From positions 5,534 through 25,466 of the forward strand of contig MGOE01000117.1 of NCBI GenBank assembly GCA_001797035.1: a stretch of DNA of 19,933 nucleotides. Reading direction: 5' to 3'. The stretch comes from Chloroflexi bacterium RBG_16_72_14. Its GTDB lineage: Bacteria > Chloroflexota > Limnocylindria > Limnocylindrales > CSP1-4. Below, piece by piece: positions 7,050 through 12,985 of the stretch. Positions within the stretch are counted from its first letter, which is position 1. Every line of letters starts with the position of its first letter. The translations under genes and the position numbers were made by a program. The notes below the pieces were generated by a model, which was not told where the DNA came from, ran no database searches, and saw only the letters and a program-made list of their open reading frames with translations.

Positions 7050-7078
7050 TTGTCGGATTGGCTGGGCTTTGATATCCT
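7050..7078 (+). promoter_or_regulatory. Sigma-70-type promoter for the infA-rpmJ-rpsM block
   Basis: A -35 element TTGTCG (7050-7055) is followed, after exactly 17 bases, by the -10 element TATCCT (7073-7078). The -10 is preceded by TGA at 7070-7072 (extended -10, TGn). Transcription should begin near 7085. This is the best promoter I can see in the window, and it stands out as AT-rich against the local sequence. It would give infA and the alpha-type ribosomal genes their own start, independent of the spc block. Confidence 0.7.
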
Positions 7079-7088
7079 CACCGTTCGT

Positions 7089-7112
7089 GTGTCGGCCCGG
7101 GCGGGCCGGCAC
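7089..7112 (+). promoter_or_regulatory. Hairpin in the infA 5' leader
   Basis: GTGTCGGCCC (7089-7098) pairs with GGGCCGGCAC (7103-7112) over ten base pairs, one of them a T-G wobble, around the 4-base loop GGGC. It lies just after the predicted transcription start and about 28 bases before the infA TTG start. No T-run follows, so it is more likely a 5' stabilising or protein-binding structure than a terminator. The role is inferred. Confidence 0.5.
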
Positions 7113-7140
7113 TCGTGCTGAGAAGGACCAGGGAGCAAGG

Positions 7141-7359
7141 TTGGCGAAGAAGGACGCGATCGAAGTCGAAGGAACCGTCATCGAGCCGCTGCCGAACACG
7201 ATGTTCGCGGTGGAGCTCGAGAACGGTCATCGCGTCCTTGCGCACATCAGCGGCAAGCTCCGGATGAACTTCATCCGAATCCTGCCCGGCGACCGGGTCC
7301 GCGTTGAGCTGTCTCCCTACGACCTCACTCGGGGTCGGATCACGTACCGCCTGAAGTAA
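7141..7359 (+). CDS. infA: Translation initiation factor IF-1
   Basis: IF-1 occupies the A site during initiation. The 72-residue OB-fold protein reads AKKDAIEVEGTVIEPLPNTMF, then AHISGKLRMNFIRILPGDRVRVELSPYDLTRGRITYRLK, a full-length standard IF-1. The start is TTG at 7141, chosen because it matches the family N-terminus and follows a GGGAG ribosome-binding site at 7131-7135. A start further upstream, inside the promoter region, is excluded. TTG may keep expression modest. Confidence 0.96.
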   Translation: MAKKDAIEVEGTVIEPLPNTMFAVELENGHRVLAHISGKLRMNFIRILPGDRVRVELSPYDLTRGRITYRLK

Positions 7360-7371
7360 TCGAGGAACCCG

Positions 7372-7485
7372 GTGAAGGTCAGAGCGTCCGTCAAGACGCG
7401 GTGCGACAACTGCAAGGTCATCCGGCGCCACGGCACCGTGATGGTCATCTGCTCGAATCCCAAGCACAAGCAGCGGCAGGGCTGA
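7372..7485 (+). CDS. rpmJ: 50S ribosomal protein L36 (zinc form)
   Basis: This 37-residue gene starts at GTG 7372 after an AGGAA ribosome-binding site. The product starts KVRASVKTRCDNCKVIRRHG and continues with the TVMVICSNPKHKQRQG ending, which is textbook L36. Zinc ligands are Cys11, Cys14, Cys27 and His32. It lies between infA and rpsM, its usual position. Its small size makes it easy to miss in automated annotation. Confidence 0.96.
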   Translation: MKVRASVKTRCDNCKVIRRHGTVMVICSNPKHKQRQG

Positions 7486-7489
7486 CGCG

Positions 7490-7864
7490 ATGGCACGGAT
7501 CGCCGGTGTCGACATCCCGCGCGAGAAGCGCGTCGAGGTCGCCCTCACGTACATCTACGGGGTCGGGCTGTCGTCCAGCCAGAAGATCCTCAAGCAGACC
7601 AGCATCAACCCGGACACGCGCGTTCGGGACCTCACCGAGGACCAGGTCAACCGGCTTCGGGAGGTCATCGACCGGACGTACAAGGTCGAGGGCGACCTCC
7701 GGCGCGAGGTGGCGCTGAACATCAAGCGCCTCATCGAGATCGGTTCGTACCGCGGCCTCCGGCACCGGCGCAACCTCCCCGTTCGGGGGCAGCGCACGAA
7801 GACGAACGCCCGCCAGCGCCGGGGCCCGAAGAAGACGGTCGGCGCCCGCAAGAAGTCGAAGTGA
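7490..7864 (+). CDS. rpsM: 30S ribosomal protein S13
   Basis: S13 sits in the 30S head and contacts the 50S subunit and P-site tRNA. The 124-residue product begins ARIAGVDIPREKRVEVALTYIYGVG. It contains the RLIEIGSYRGLRHRRNLPVRGQRTKTNARQRRGPKKTV signature and has a basic tail (GARKKSK). Length is normal. The ATG is four bases after rpmJ. Confidence 0.97.
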   Translation: MARIAGVDIPREKRVEVALTYIYGVGLSSSQKILKQTSINPDTRVRDLTEDQVNRLREVIDRTYKVEGDLRREVALNIKRLIEIGSYRGLRHRRNLPVRGQRTKTNARQRRGPKKTVGARKKSK

Positions 7865-7881
7865 CGAGGAACCGCTAAGGC

Positions 7882-8277
7882 ATGGCCGATCGAAAGCGCG
7901 CCGTCAAGCAGCGGCGTCGGGAGCGCAAGAACGTTCCCCAGGGACACGTCCACATCCAGGCGACCTTCAACAACACGATCGTGACGATCACGGACCAGAC
8001 CGGGAACGTCATCTCGTGGGGTTCGGCGGGGATCGCCGGGTTCAAGGGCTCCCGGAAGAGCACGCCGTATGCTGCCGCGCTGGCCGCGGATGGCGCCGCA
8101 CGCCGCGCGATGGAGCACGGCATGCGCCAGGTCGAGGTCTACGTGAAGGGCCCCGGCGCCGGCCGGGAGCAGGCCATCCGGTCGCTCCAGGCCGCCGGTC
8201 TCGAGGTGAGCGCGATCACCGACGTCACGCCCATCCCGCACAACGGATGCCGCCCGCCCAAGCGGCGCCGCGTCTGA
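7882..8277 (+). CDS. rpsK: 30S ribosomal protein S11
   Basis: S11 lies on the 30S platform near the E site. The 131-residue protein has the GHVHIQATFNNTIVTITDQTGNVISWGSAG block, GSRKSTPYAAALAA, and the C-terminal ITDVTPIPHNGCRPPKRRRV signature. Length is normal. A GAGGAA ribosome-binding site lies upstream in a 17-base gap after rpsM. Confidence 0.97.
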   Translation: MADRKRAVKQRRRERKNVPQGHVHIQATFNNTIVTITDQTGNVISWGSAGIAGFKGSRKSTPYAAALAADGAARRAMEHGMRQVEVYVKGPGAGREQAIRSLQAAGLEVSAITDVTPIPHNGCRPPKRRRV

Positions 8278-8290
8278 GCATCGAGAGACC

Positions 8291-8821
8291 ATGGCCCGCT
8301 ACACCGACGCTGTCTGCCGGCTCTGCCGCCGGGAAGGGCTCAAGCTCTTCCTCAAGGGCAGCCGCTGCTACACCAAGAAGTGCTCCTTCGAGCGCCGTCC
8401 CACGCCGCCCGGGCAGCACGGCGTCCGCCGCCGCAAGGTCGGGGACTACGGACTCCAGCTGCGCGAGAAGCAGAAGGTCCGCCGCGTCTACGGCGTCCTC
8501 GAGAAGCAGTTCCGCAACTACTTCGTCGAGGCGTCGCGCCACTCCGGCGTGACCGGCGAGTACCTGCTCCGCTCGCTCGAGCTGCGCCTGGACAACGTCG
8601 TCTACCGGCTCAGGATCGGCGACAAGGTCGAGGTGCGCGAGTCGCACCGCGGCCGCGAGCTGTTCAAGACCGTCAAGGAGACCCTCCGCTCGCACCAGGC
8701 CCCGGACTGGCTGAGCCTCGACGCGGCGAACCTCGCCGGGTCCGTGCTCGCCATGCCGCGCCGCGACCAGATGCCGCTCGACTTCAACGAGCAGCTCGTG
8801 GTCGAGTACTACTCGAGGTAG
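8291..8821 (+). CDS. rpsD: 30S ribosomal protein S4, lacking the core of its S4 RNA-binding domain
   Basis: S4 nucleates 16S rRNA 5'-domain assembly and is a decoding-fidelity protein. Here it is 176 residues; family members are about 200-210. The N-terminus is complete, with a zinc knuckle (Cys9, Cys12, Cys26, Cys31) and the PPGQHG motif. The C-terminus is complete too, including PDWLSLDAANLAGSV and QLVVEYYSR. Between them, LRLDNVVYRL (98-107) passes straight into RIGDKVEVRE (108-117). Ordinary S4 proteins have about 34 residues here: the helix-turn segment around SRxQARQLVxHGHxxVNGxxVNIPSY. The reading frame is preserved. Either S4 is genuinely shortened or an in-frame deletion arose in this genome or assembly. 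The position between rpsK and rpoA is standard. Confidence 0.93.
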   Translation: MARYTDAVCRLCRREGLKLFLKGSRCYTKKCSFERRPTPPGQHGVRRRKVGDYGLQLREKQKVRRVYGVLEKQFRNYFVEASRHSGVTGEYLLRSLELRLDNVVYRLRIGDKVEVRESHRGRELFKTVKETLRSHQAPDWLSLDAANLAGSVLAMPRRDQMPLDFNEQLVVEYYSR

Positions 8822-8830
8822 CCGCCCTCC

Positions 8831-9826
8831 ATGATCGAACTCGAGACCCCGCAGATCGAGCCCGTCGCCGAAGCCGGCACGTACGCGAAGTACGAGGCCG
8901 GACCGCTGCAGGCGGGCTACGGCGTCACGCTGGGTAACGCGCTCCGGCGCGTCCTGCTCTCGTCCCTCGAGGGGGCGGCCGTCACGTCCATCCAGGTCCG
9001 TGACGTGTACCAGGAGTTCTCCACGATCCCCGGCGTCAAGGAAGACGTCACCCAGATCGTGCTGAACGTCAAGAAGCTGCGCCTCAAGAGCTTCGCCACG
9101 CATCCCGTCCAGCTCCGGCTCATCAAGAGCGGCGCCGGCCCGGTGATCGCGGCGGACATCGCGGAGTCAGCGGACGTCGAGATCGTGAACCCCGAGCTCG
9201 TCCTGATGACGATCGACTCGGACGACGTCACGATCGAGATGGACCTCACCGTGGAGCGCGGCGTGGGCTACCTCGCCGCCGCCGAGCGGAGCGAGGCGCT
9301 GCCGATCGGCGTGATCGCGGTGGACGCGATCTTCACGCCGGTGCGCAAGGTCAACTACTGGGTCGAGAGCATGCGGGTCGGTCAGATGACCAACTACGAC
9401 AAGCTCACGATCGAGATCGAGACCGATGGCACCATCACCCCCGAGGAGGCGCTGTCGCGCTCCGCGGACATCCTCGTGCGCCAGTTCCAGCCGTTCGTGA
9501 CCATCGGCGTCCAGGCCGTCGCGCCGGACCGCGCCGCCTCGGGCGTGCCGCAGCTCCCGCCCAACATGCTGGACATGCCGATCGAGGAGCTGGACCTGCC
9601 GATGCGGGCCTACAACTCGCTGAAGCGCAACAACATCGTGAAGGTCGGCCAGCTGCTCCAGCTCAAGGACGACGACCTCCTCCGCATGCGCAACTTCGGC
9701 AAGAAGTCGCTCGACGAGATGAAGGAGCGCCTCCGCATGCGCGGCTTCATCCTCCCCGAGACCGAGTCGGACGTCGCGTTGGACGCGGACGAGGGAGAGC
9801 CGTTCGGCGACGAGGAGGAAGGCTGA
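8831..9826 (+). CDS. rpoA: DNA-directed RNA polymerase alpha subunit
   Basis: Alpha dimerises to nucleate RNA polymerase assembly and contacts UP elements and activators. The 331-residue product has the N-terminal domain (about 1-230) with PLQAGYGVTLGNALRRVLLSSLEGAAVTSI and the C-terminal insert motif VNYWVESMRVGQMTNYDKLTIEIETDG. A short linker leads to the C-terminal domain (about 250-312) with LDLPMRAYNSLKRNNIVKVGQLL and the helix-hairpin-helix region NFGKKSLDEM (288-297). An acidic tail ends the protein. Length is normal. Confidence 0.97.
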   Translation: MIELETPQIEPVAEAGTYAKYEAGPLQAGYGVTLGNALRRVLLSSLEGAAVTSIQVRDVYQEFSTIPGVKEDVTQIVLNVKKLRLKSFATHPVQLRLIKSGAGPVIAADIAESADVEIVNPELVLMTIDSDDVTIEMDLTVERGVGYLAAAERSEALPIGVIAVDAIFTPVRKVNYWVESMRVGQMTNYDKLTIEIETDGTITPEEALSRSADILVRQFQPFVTIGVQAVAPDRAASGVPQLPPNMLDMPIEELDLPMRAYNSLKRNNIVKVGQLLQLKDDDLLRMRNFGKKSLDEMKERLRMRGFILPETESDVALDADEGEPFGDEEEG

Positions 9827-9829
9827 GCC

Positions 9830-10183
9830 ATGGCCCATCGGATCGACGGGCGCAAGCTCTCGCGCAAGCGCGGCCCCCGGCTCGCCCTGTACAGGAACCT
9901 CACCGTCTCGGTGCTCCGCTACGAGCGGGTGCAGACGACCGAGGCGAAGGCCAAGGAGATCCGCGGCCAGGTGGAGCGGATCATCACGATCGCCAAGCGC
10001 GGGGACCTCGCCGCCCGCAGGACCGTCGGGTCCGAGCTGCCCAACGAGCCCCTCGTGATCGCCAAGCTGTTCGACGTGATCGCCCCCAAGTACGCCGACC
10101 GCCAGTCGGGCTTCACCCGGCTCGTGCACATCGGCCAGCGCAAGGGAGATGCGGCGGAGATCGTTCAGATCGAGCTGGTATGA
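9830..10183 (+). CDS. rplQ: 50S ribosomal protein L17
   Basis: L17 lies near the peptide exit tunnel. The 117-residue protein begins AHRIDGRKLSRKRGPRLALYRNL and contains RVQTTEAKAKEIRGQVERIITIAKRGDL, then FDVIAPKYADRQSGFTRLVHIGQRKGDAAEIVQIELV. These are standard family features at normal length. It starts three bases after rpoA and ends the alpha-type block. Confidence 0.97.
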   Translation: MAHRIDGRKLSRKRGPRLALYRNLTVSVLRYERVQTTEAKAKEIRGQVERIITIAKRGDLAARRTVGSELPNEPLVIAKLFDVIAPKYADRQSGFTRLVHIGQRKGDAAEIVQIELV

Positions 10184-10185
10184 GG

Positions 10186-10210
10186 GCCGCCGCTGAGCCT
10201 GAGCGGCGGC
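10186..10210 (+). terminator. Strong hairpin after rplQ, without a T-run
   Basis: GCCGCCGCT (10186-10194) pairs perfectly with AGCGGCGGC (10202-10210) around a 7-base loop, three bases after the rplQ stop. The GC-rich 9-bp stem looks like an intrinsic terminator, but no T-run follows. It may terminate partially, protect the 3' end, or attenuate readthrough into truA-rplM-rpsI. Confidence 0.5.
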
Positions 10211-10253
10211 TCGCAGACTGACACGGACGACAGGGTTCCGAGAGGGCCCGCCG

Positions 10254-11015
10254 GTGCGCTACAAGGCACTGGTCGAATACGACGGAACGGACTTCGCCGG
10301 GTTCCAGTACCAACCGGACGCCCGGACAGTCCAGGGGGAGCTCGAGACGGCCCTCGCGACCCTCGCAGGAGGGGAGCGGGTGGTGGTCGACGGGGCGGGA
10401 CGCACCGATGCCGGGGTCCACGCCACGGGCCAGGTGATCGCATTCACCTACCGTGGCCGGCTCTCGGGACCGGGGCTCCAGCGGGCGGTCAACGCCCAGC
10501 TCCCGCGGGACGTCGCGATCCGCGACGTGCGGCGCGTCCCGGCCGGGTTCCACCCTCGCTATGCGGCGCGGTACCGGGAGTACCGCTACACCGTCTGGAA
10601 CGGGCCGCGCAGCCCGCTCCGCGAGCGCCACGCGCTCGGGGTGCGTGCCCCATTGAACATCGCCGCCATGGCGAGCGCCGGGTCGGTCTTCGAGGGCCGG
10701 CACGACTTCTCGGCCTTCGGCAGCGGGGACCGGTCCCCGGTCCGGACCGTGCATGCGGTCCGGGTCCGGACGGCGGGGCGCCTGGTGACGATCGACGTCC
10801 AGGCGAATGCCTTCCTCCGGGGCCAGGTGCGGCGAATGGTCGCCGGCCTCCTGGAGGTCGGCCTGGGCAAGATGGATGAGGAAGGCCTCCGGGCGGCGCT
10901 CGCCGCACGGGAGCCGGCACTCAACGGGGCCATGGCCCCCGCGAAGGGCCTGTGCCTCCGGCGCGTCGTCCTCGGGCGGCGGCCACCGACCGACGACGGA
11001 GAAGACGAGGAATGA
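10254..11015 (+). CDS. truA: tRNA pseudouridine(38-40) synthase
   Basis: TruA converts U38-U40 in the tRNA anticodon arm to pseudouridine. The 253-residue product begins at GTG 10254 (MRYKALVEYDGTDFAGFQYQP) and has the catalytic Asp52 in GAGRTDAGVHATGQV. It also contains FHPRYAARYREYRYTVWN and the C-terminal FLRGQVRRMVAGLLEVGLGK motif. Length is normal. The stop overlaps the rplM ATG by four bases (ATGA). The truA-rplM-rpsI order after rplQ is common in Gram-positive-like genomes. Confidence 0.96.
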   Translation: MRYKALVEYDGTDFAGFQYQPDARTVQGELETALATLAGGERVVVDGAGRTDAGVHATGQVIAFTYRGRLSGPGLQRAVNAQLPRDVAIRDVRRVPAGFHPRYAARYREYRYTVWNGPRSPLRERHALGVRAPLNIAAMASAGSVFEGRHDFSAFGSGDRSPVRTVHAVRVRTAGRLVTIDVQANAFLRGQVRRMVAGLLEVGLGKMDEEGLRAALAAREPALNGAMAPAKGLCLRRVVLGRRPPTDDGEDEE

Positions 11016-11443
11016 GCGCCAAGACCTATACGCCTCGCGAGAGCGAGATCGAGCGACGCTGGTACGTCGTCGACGCGACGGACGAGACGCTCGGCCGCCT
11101 CGCGACGCGGATCGCGCACGTCCTCGAGGGGAAGCACAAGCCCACCTATGCCGCCCACATGGACACCGGTGACCACGTCATCGTGCTCAACGCGTCCCGG
11201 ATCGCCGTGACGCGGGACAAGCTCGAGTCCAAGGTCTATGCCCGCCACAGCGGCTATCCCGGCGGGTTCAAGGAGGAGACGCTCGGCCACCTCCTCGCCC
11301 GCCGGCCGGAGGAGGTCATCCGCCGGACCGTCAAGGGGATGCTGCCGCACAACCGCCTGGGAACCCAGATGCTCCGGAAGCTGAAGGTCTACGCGGGGAG
11401 CGAGCATCCCCACCAGGCCCAGAAGCCCGAGCCGCTCGCCTGA
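11012..11443 (+). CDS. rplM: 50S ribosomal protein L13
   Basis: L13 is an early-assembling 23S rRNA-binding protein. The 143-residue product has RRWYVVDATDETLGRLATRIAHVLEGKHKPTYAAHMDTGDHVIVLNA, the HSGYPGGFKEETLGHLLARRPEEVIRRTVKGMLPHNRLG signature and the YAGSEHPHQAQKPEPL ending. I chose ATG 11012, which overlaps the truA stop and matches the family start. An extension further upstream would only read Arg-rich sequence inside truA. Confidence 0.97.
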   Translation: MSAKTYTPRESEIERRWYVVDATDETLGRLATRIAHVLEGKHKPTYAAHMDTGDHVIVLNASRIAVTRDKLESKVYARHSGYPGGFKEETLGHLLARRPEEVIRRTVKGMLPHNRLGTQMLRKLKVYAGSEHPHQAQKPEPLA

Positions 11444-11456
11444 TCGAGGAGCCCTG

Positions 11457-11855
11457 ATGTCGACGCCTGCGTTCTATTGGGGCACCGGCCGCCGGAAGAC
11501 GGCGGTTGCCCGCGTTCGCCTCCTCCCCGGGGAGGGGTCGATGGTCGTCAACGGCCGCACGCCCGAGGAGCACTTCGGCGGCGCCTTCGCCGAGTCCGAG
11601 CTGTTCCTGCCGTTCCGGGTCACGGGGACGGAGGGCCGCTTCAACGCGATGATCAAGGTCGAGGGTGGCGGGGTCACCGGCCAGGCGGGCGCCATCCGCC
11701 ACGGCATCGCGCGCGCCCTCCTCCAGGCCGATCCCGAAGCGAACCGCCTCCCGCTGCGCCAGGCCGGCCTCCTGACCCGCGACCCGCGGATGAAGGAGCG
11801 CAAGAAGTACGGGCTGAAGCGCGCCCGCAAGGCCCCCCAGTACACCAAGCGGTAG
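11457..11855 (+). CDS. rpsI: 30S ribosomal protein S9
   Basis: S9 reaches the P-site tRNA with its C-terminal tail. The 132-residue protein has YWGTGRRKTAVARVRLLPGEGSMVVNGR, the GGGVTGQAGAIRHGIARALL block, RDPRMKERKKYGLKRARKAPQYTKR and the terminal KR dipeptide. It lies 13 bases after rplM, the normal pairing. Confidence 0.97.
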   Translation: MSTPAFYWGTGRRKTAVARVRLLPGEGSMVVNGRTPEEHFGGAFAESELFLPFRVTGTEGRFNAMIKVEGGGVTGQAGAIRHGIARALLQADPEANRLPLRQAGLLTRDPRMKERKKYGLKRARKAPQYTKR

Positions 11856-11858
11856 ACG

Positions 11859-11871
11859 CGCCCGCCGGGCG
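11859..11871 (+). terminator. Small hairpin after rpsI
   Basis: CGCCC (11859-11863) pairs with GGGCG (11867-11871) around a 3-base loop, three bases after the rpsI stop. It is short and lacks a T-run, so it is only a weak terminator candidate. Gene context (the end of the ribosomal block and the start of argF) makes a transcript end here likely. Confidence 0.35.
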
Positions 11872-11897
11872 GCCCATTCCCGCGTTGGCTGGTCCGC

Positions 11898-11963
11898 GCG
11901 CTCGCTCACGCACGCTGAGGTGCGCTCGCTCCCGTGCTCCCGGCCGCCTTGGCCTGGACCGCC
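11898..11963 (+). repeat. Dispersed intergenic repeat, copy 2 (after rpsI)
   Basis: This is the partner of 5377-5443. The decamer GCGCTCGCTC occurs at 11898-11907 and 11922-11931, spaced 24 bases (25 in copy 1). The hairpin between them is kept (CGCAC at 11909-11913, GTGCG at 11920-11924). The 3' half keeps a CCTT-containing loop, here with GGCC/GGCC as the stem. It lies between rpsI and the argF promoter and is non-coding. Confidence 0.75.
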
Positions 11964-11997
11964 GGGCAGGCGCTCCGTCGTTTCGCGGCCGGTCCGC

Positions 11998-12003
11998 TAG
12001 TCT
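11998..12003 (+). promoter_or_regulatory. -10 element of a leaderless-type argF promoter
   Basis: TAGTCT lies six bases upstream of the GTG start of argF. That spacing places the transcription start at or next to the start codon, as in the TAnnnT-N6-7-RTG pattern of leaderless genes in high-GC bacteria. There is no Shine-Dalgarno sequence in the six bases between, which supports the reading. No good -35 element is visible at 16-18 bases. Confidence 0.5.
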
Positions 12004-12009
12004 GAACGG

Positions 12010-12951
12010 GTGAACACCGTGTCCCTTCGCGGGCGCGATCTGGTCTCCGCCGCCGACCTGTCGGCCGGGGAGATCGGGGCGTTGTTCGCGCGGGCGAGCG
12101 AGCTGAAGGCCGAGTACCTCGCGGAGCGGCGGCATGCGAGCCCGCCGCTGGAGCGGCGGACGCTGGCCATGCTGTTCCAGAAGCCCAGCCTGCGGACGCG
12201 AGTCACGTTCGAGGCGGGGATGACCCAGCTCGGCGGCCACGCGATCTACCTGACCGAGGGCGTCGTCCTCGGCGGGCGGGAGACGGTGGGCGACGTCGCC
12301 CGCAACCTGGAGCGGTTCGTGGACGCGATCATGGCCCGGACGGGCCCCCACGAGGTGGTGCTGGAGCTGGCGGCCCGCGCCGCGATCCCGGTGATCAACG
12401 GCCTCACGATCCGCGAGCACCCCTGCCAGGCCCTGGCCGACCTGTTCACGCTCCACGAGCGGTTCGGGGACCTCCGCGGGCTGCCGCTCGCGTTCGTCGG
12501 CGACGGCAACAACGTCTACCACTCGCTGGCGCTGATGGGCGCCACGCTGGCCATGGAGGTCCGGCTCGCCCATCCGGCCGGCTACGGACCCAACGAGCGC
12601 GTCGTCGCCCGGGCCCGCGAGCTCGCGGATGCCGCCGGCGGACGGCTCGTGTTCGCCGATGATCCGCGCGAGGCGGTGGACGGCGCCGCCGCCGTGTACA
12701 CGGACGCGTGGACGTCGATGGGCCAGGAGGCCGAGGCCGAGGAGCGGCGCGACGCGTTCGCGCGGTACCAGGTCAACCGGGACCTGCTGGCGGTCGCGCC
12801 CGAGGCGCTGGTGATGCACTGCCTGCCGGCGCACCGCGGGGAGGAGATCACGTCGGACGTGATGGACGGCCCGAGGAGCATCATCTTCGAGCAGTCGGAG
12901 AACCGGCTGCATGCCCAGAAGGCGCTGCTGGTCGAGCTGCTGGCCGGCTGA
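12010..12951 (+). CDS. argF: Ornithine carbamoyltransferase
   Basis: This enzyme makes citrulline from ornithine and carbamoyl phosphate (arginine synthesis). The 313-residue product has the carbamoyl-phosphate motif SLRTR (60-64; the more common form is STRTR), HPCQ (137-140), the ornithine-binding SMG loop in TDAWTSMGQE (231-240), and HCLPAHRGEE (270-279). Ser-Leu-Arg-Thr-Arg also occurs in N-acetylornithine carbamoyltransferases, but the SMGQE loop and HCLPAHRG favour ornithine as substrate. It starts at GTG 12010 with no ribosome-binding site, consistent with leaderless translation. No other arginine genes are in the window. Confidence 0.93.
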   Translation: MNTVSLRGRDLVSAADLSAGEIGALFARASELKAEYLAERRHASPPLERRTLAMLFQKPSLRTRVTFEAGMTQLGGHAIYLTEGVVLGGRETVGDVARNLERFVDAIMARTGPHEVVLELAARAAIPVINGLTIREHPCQALADLFTLHERFGDLRGLPLAFVGDGNNVYHSLALMGATLAMEVRLAHPAGYGPNERVVARARELADAAGGRLVFADDPREAVDGAAAVYTDAWTSMGQEAEAEERRDAFARYQVNRDLLAVAPEALVMHCLPAHRGEEITSDVMDGPRSIIFEQSENRLHAQKALLVELLAG

Positions 12952-12985
12952 GCGAGACACACCAACCGCGGAGGCAACCGGTCGA

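Noticed and set aside
8291..8821. rpsD as a pseudogene or frameshift
   Set aside because: The frame is intact from ATG to stop and both flanks of the gap match S4. The difference is an in-frame absence of residues, not a frameshift or early stop, so it is kept as a CDS with a flagged deletion.
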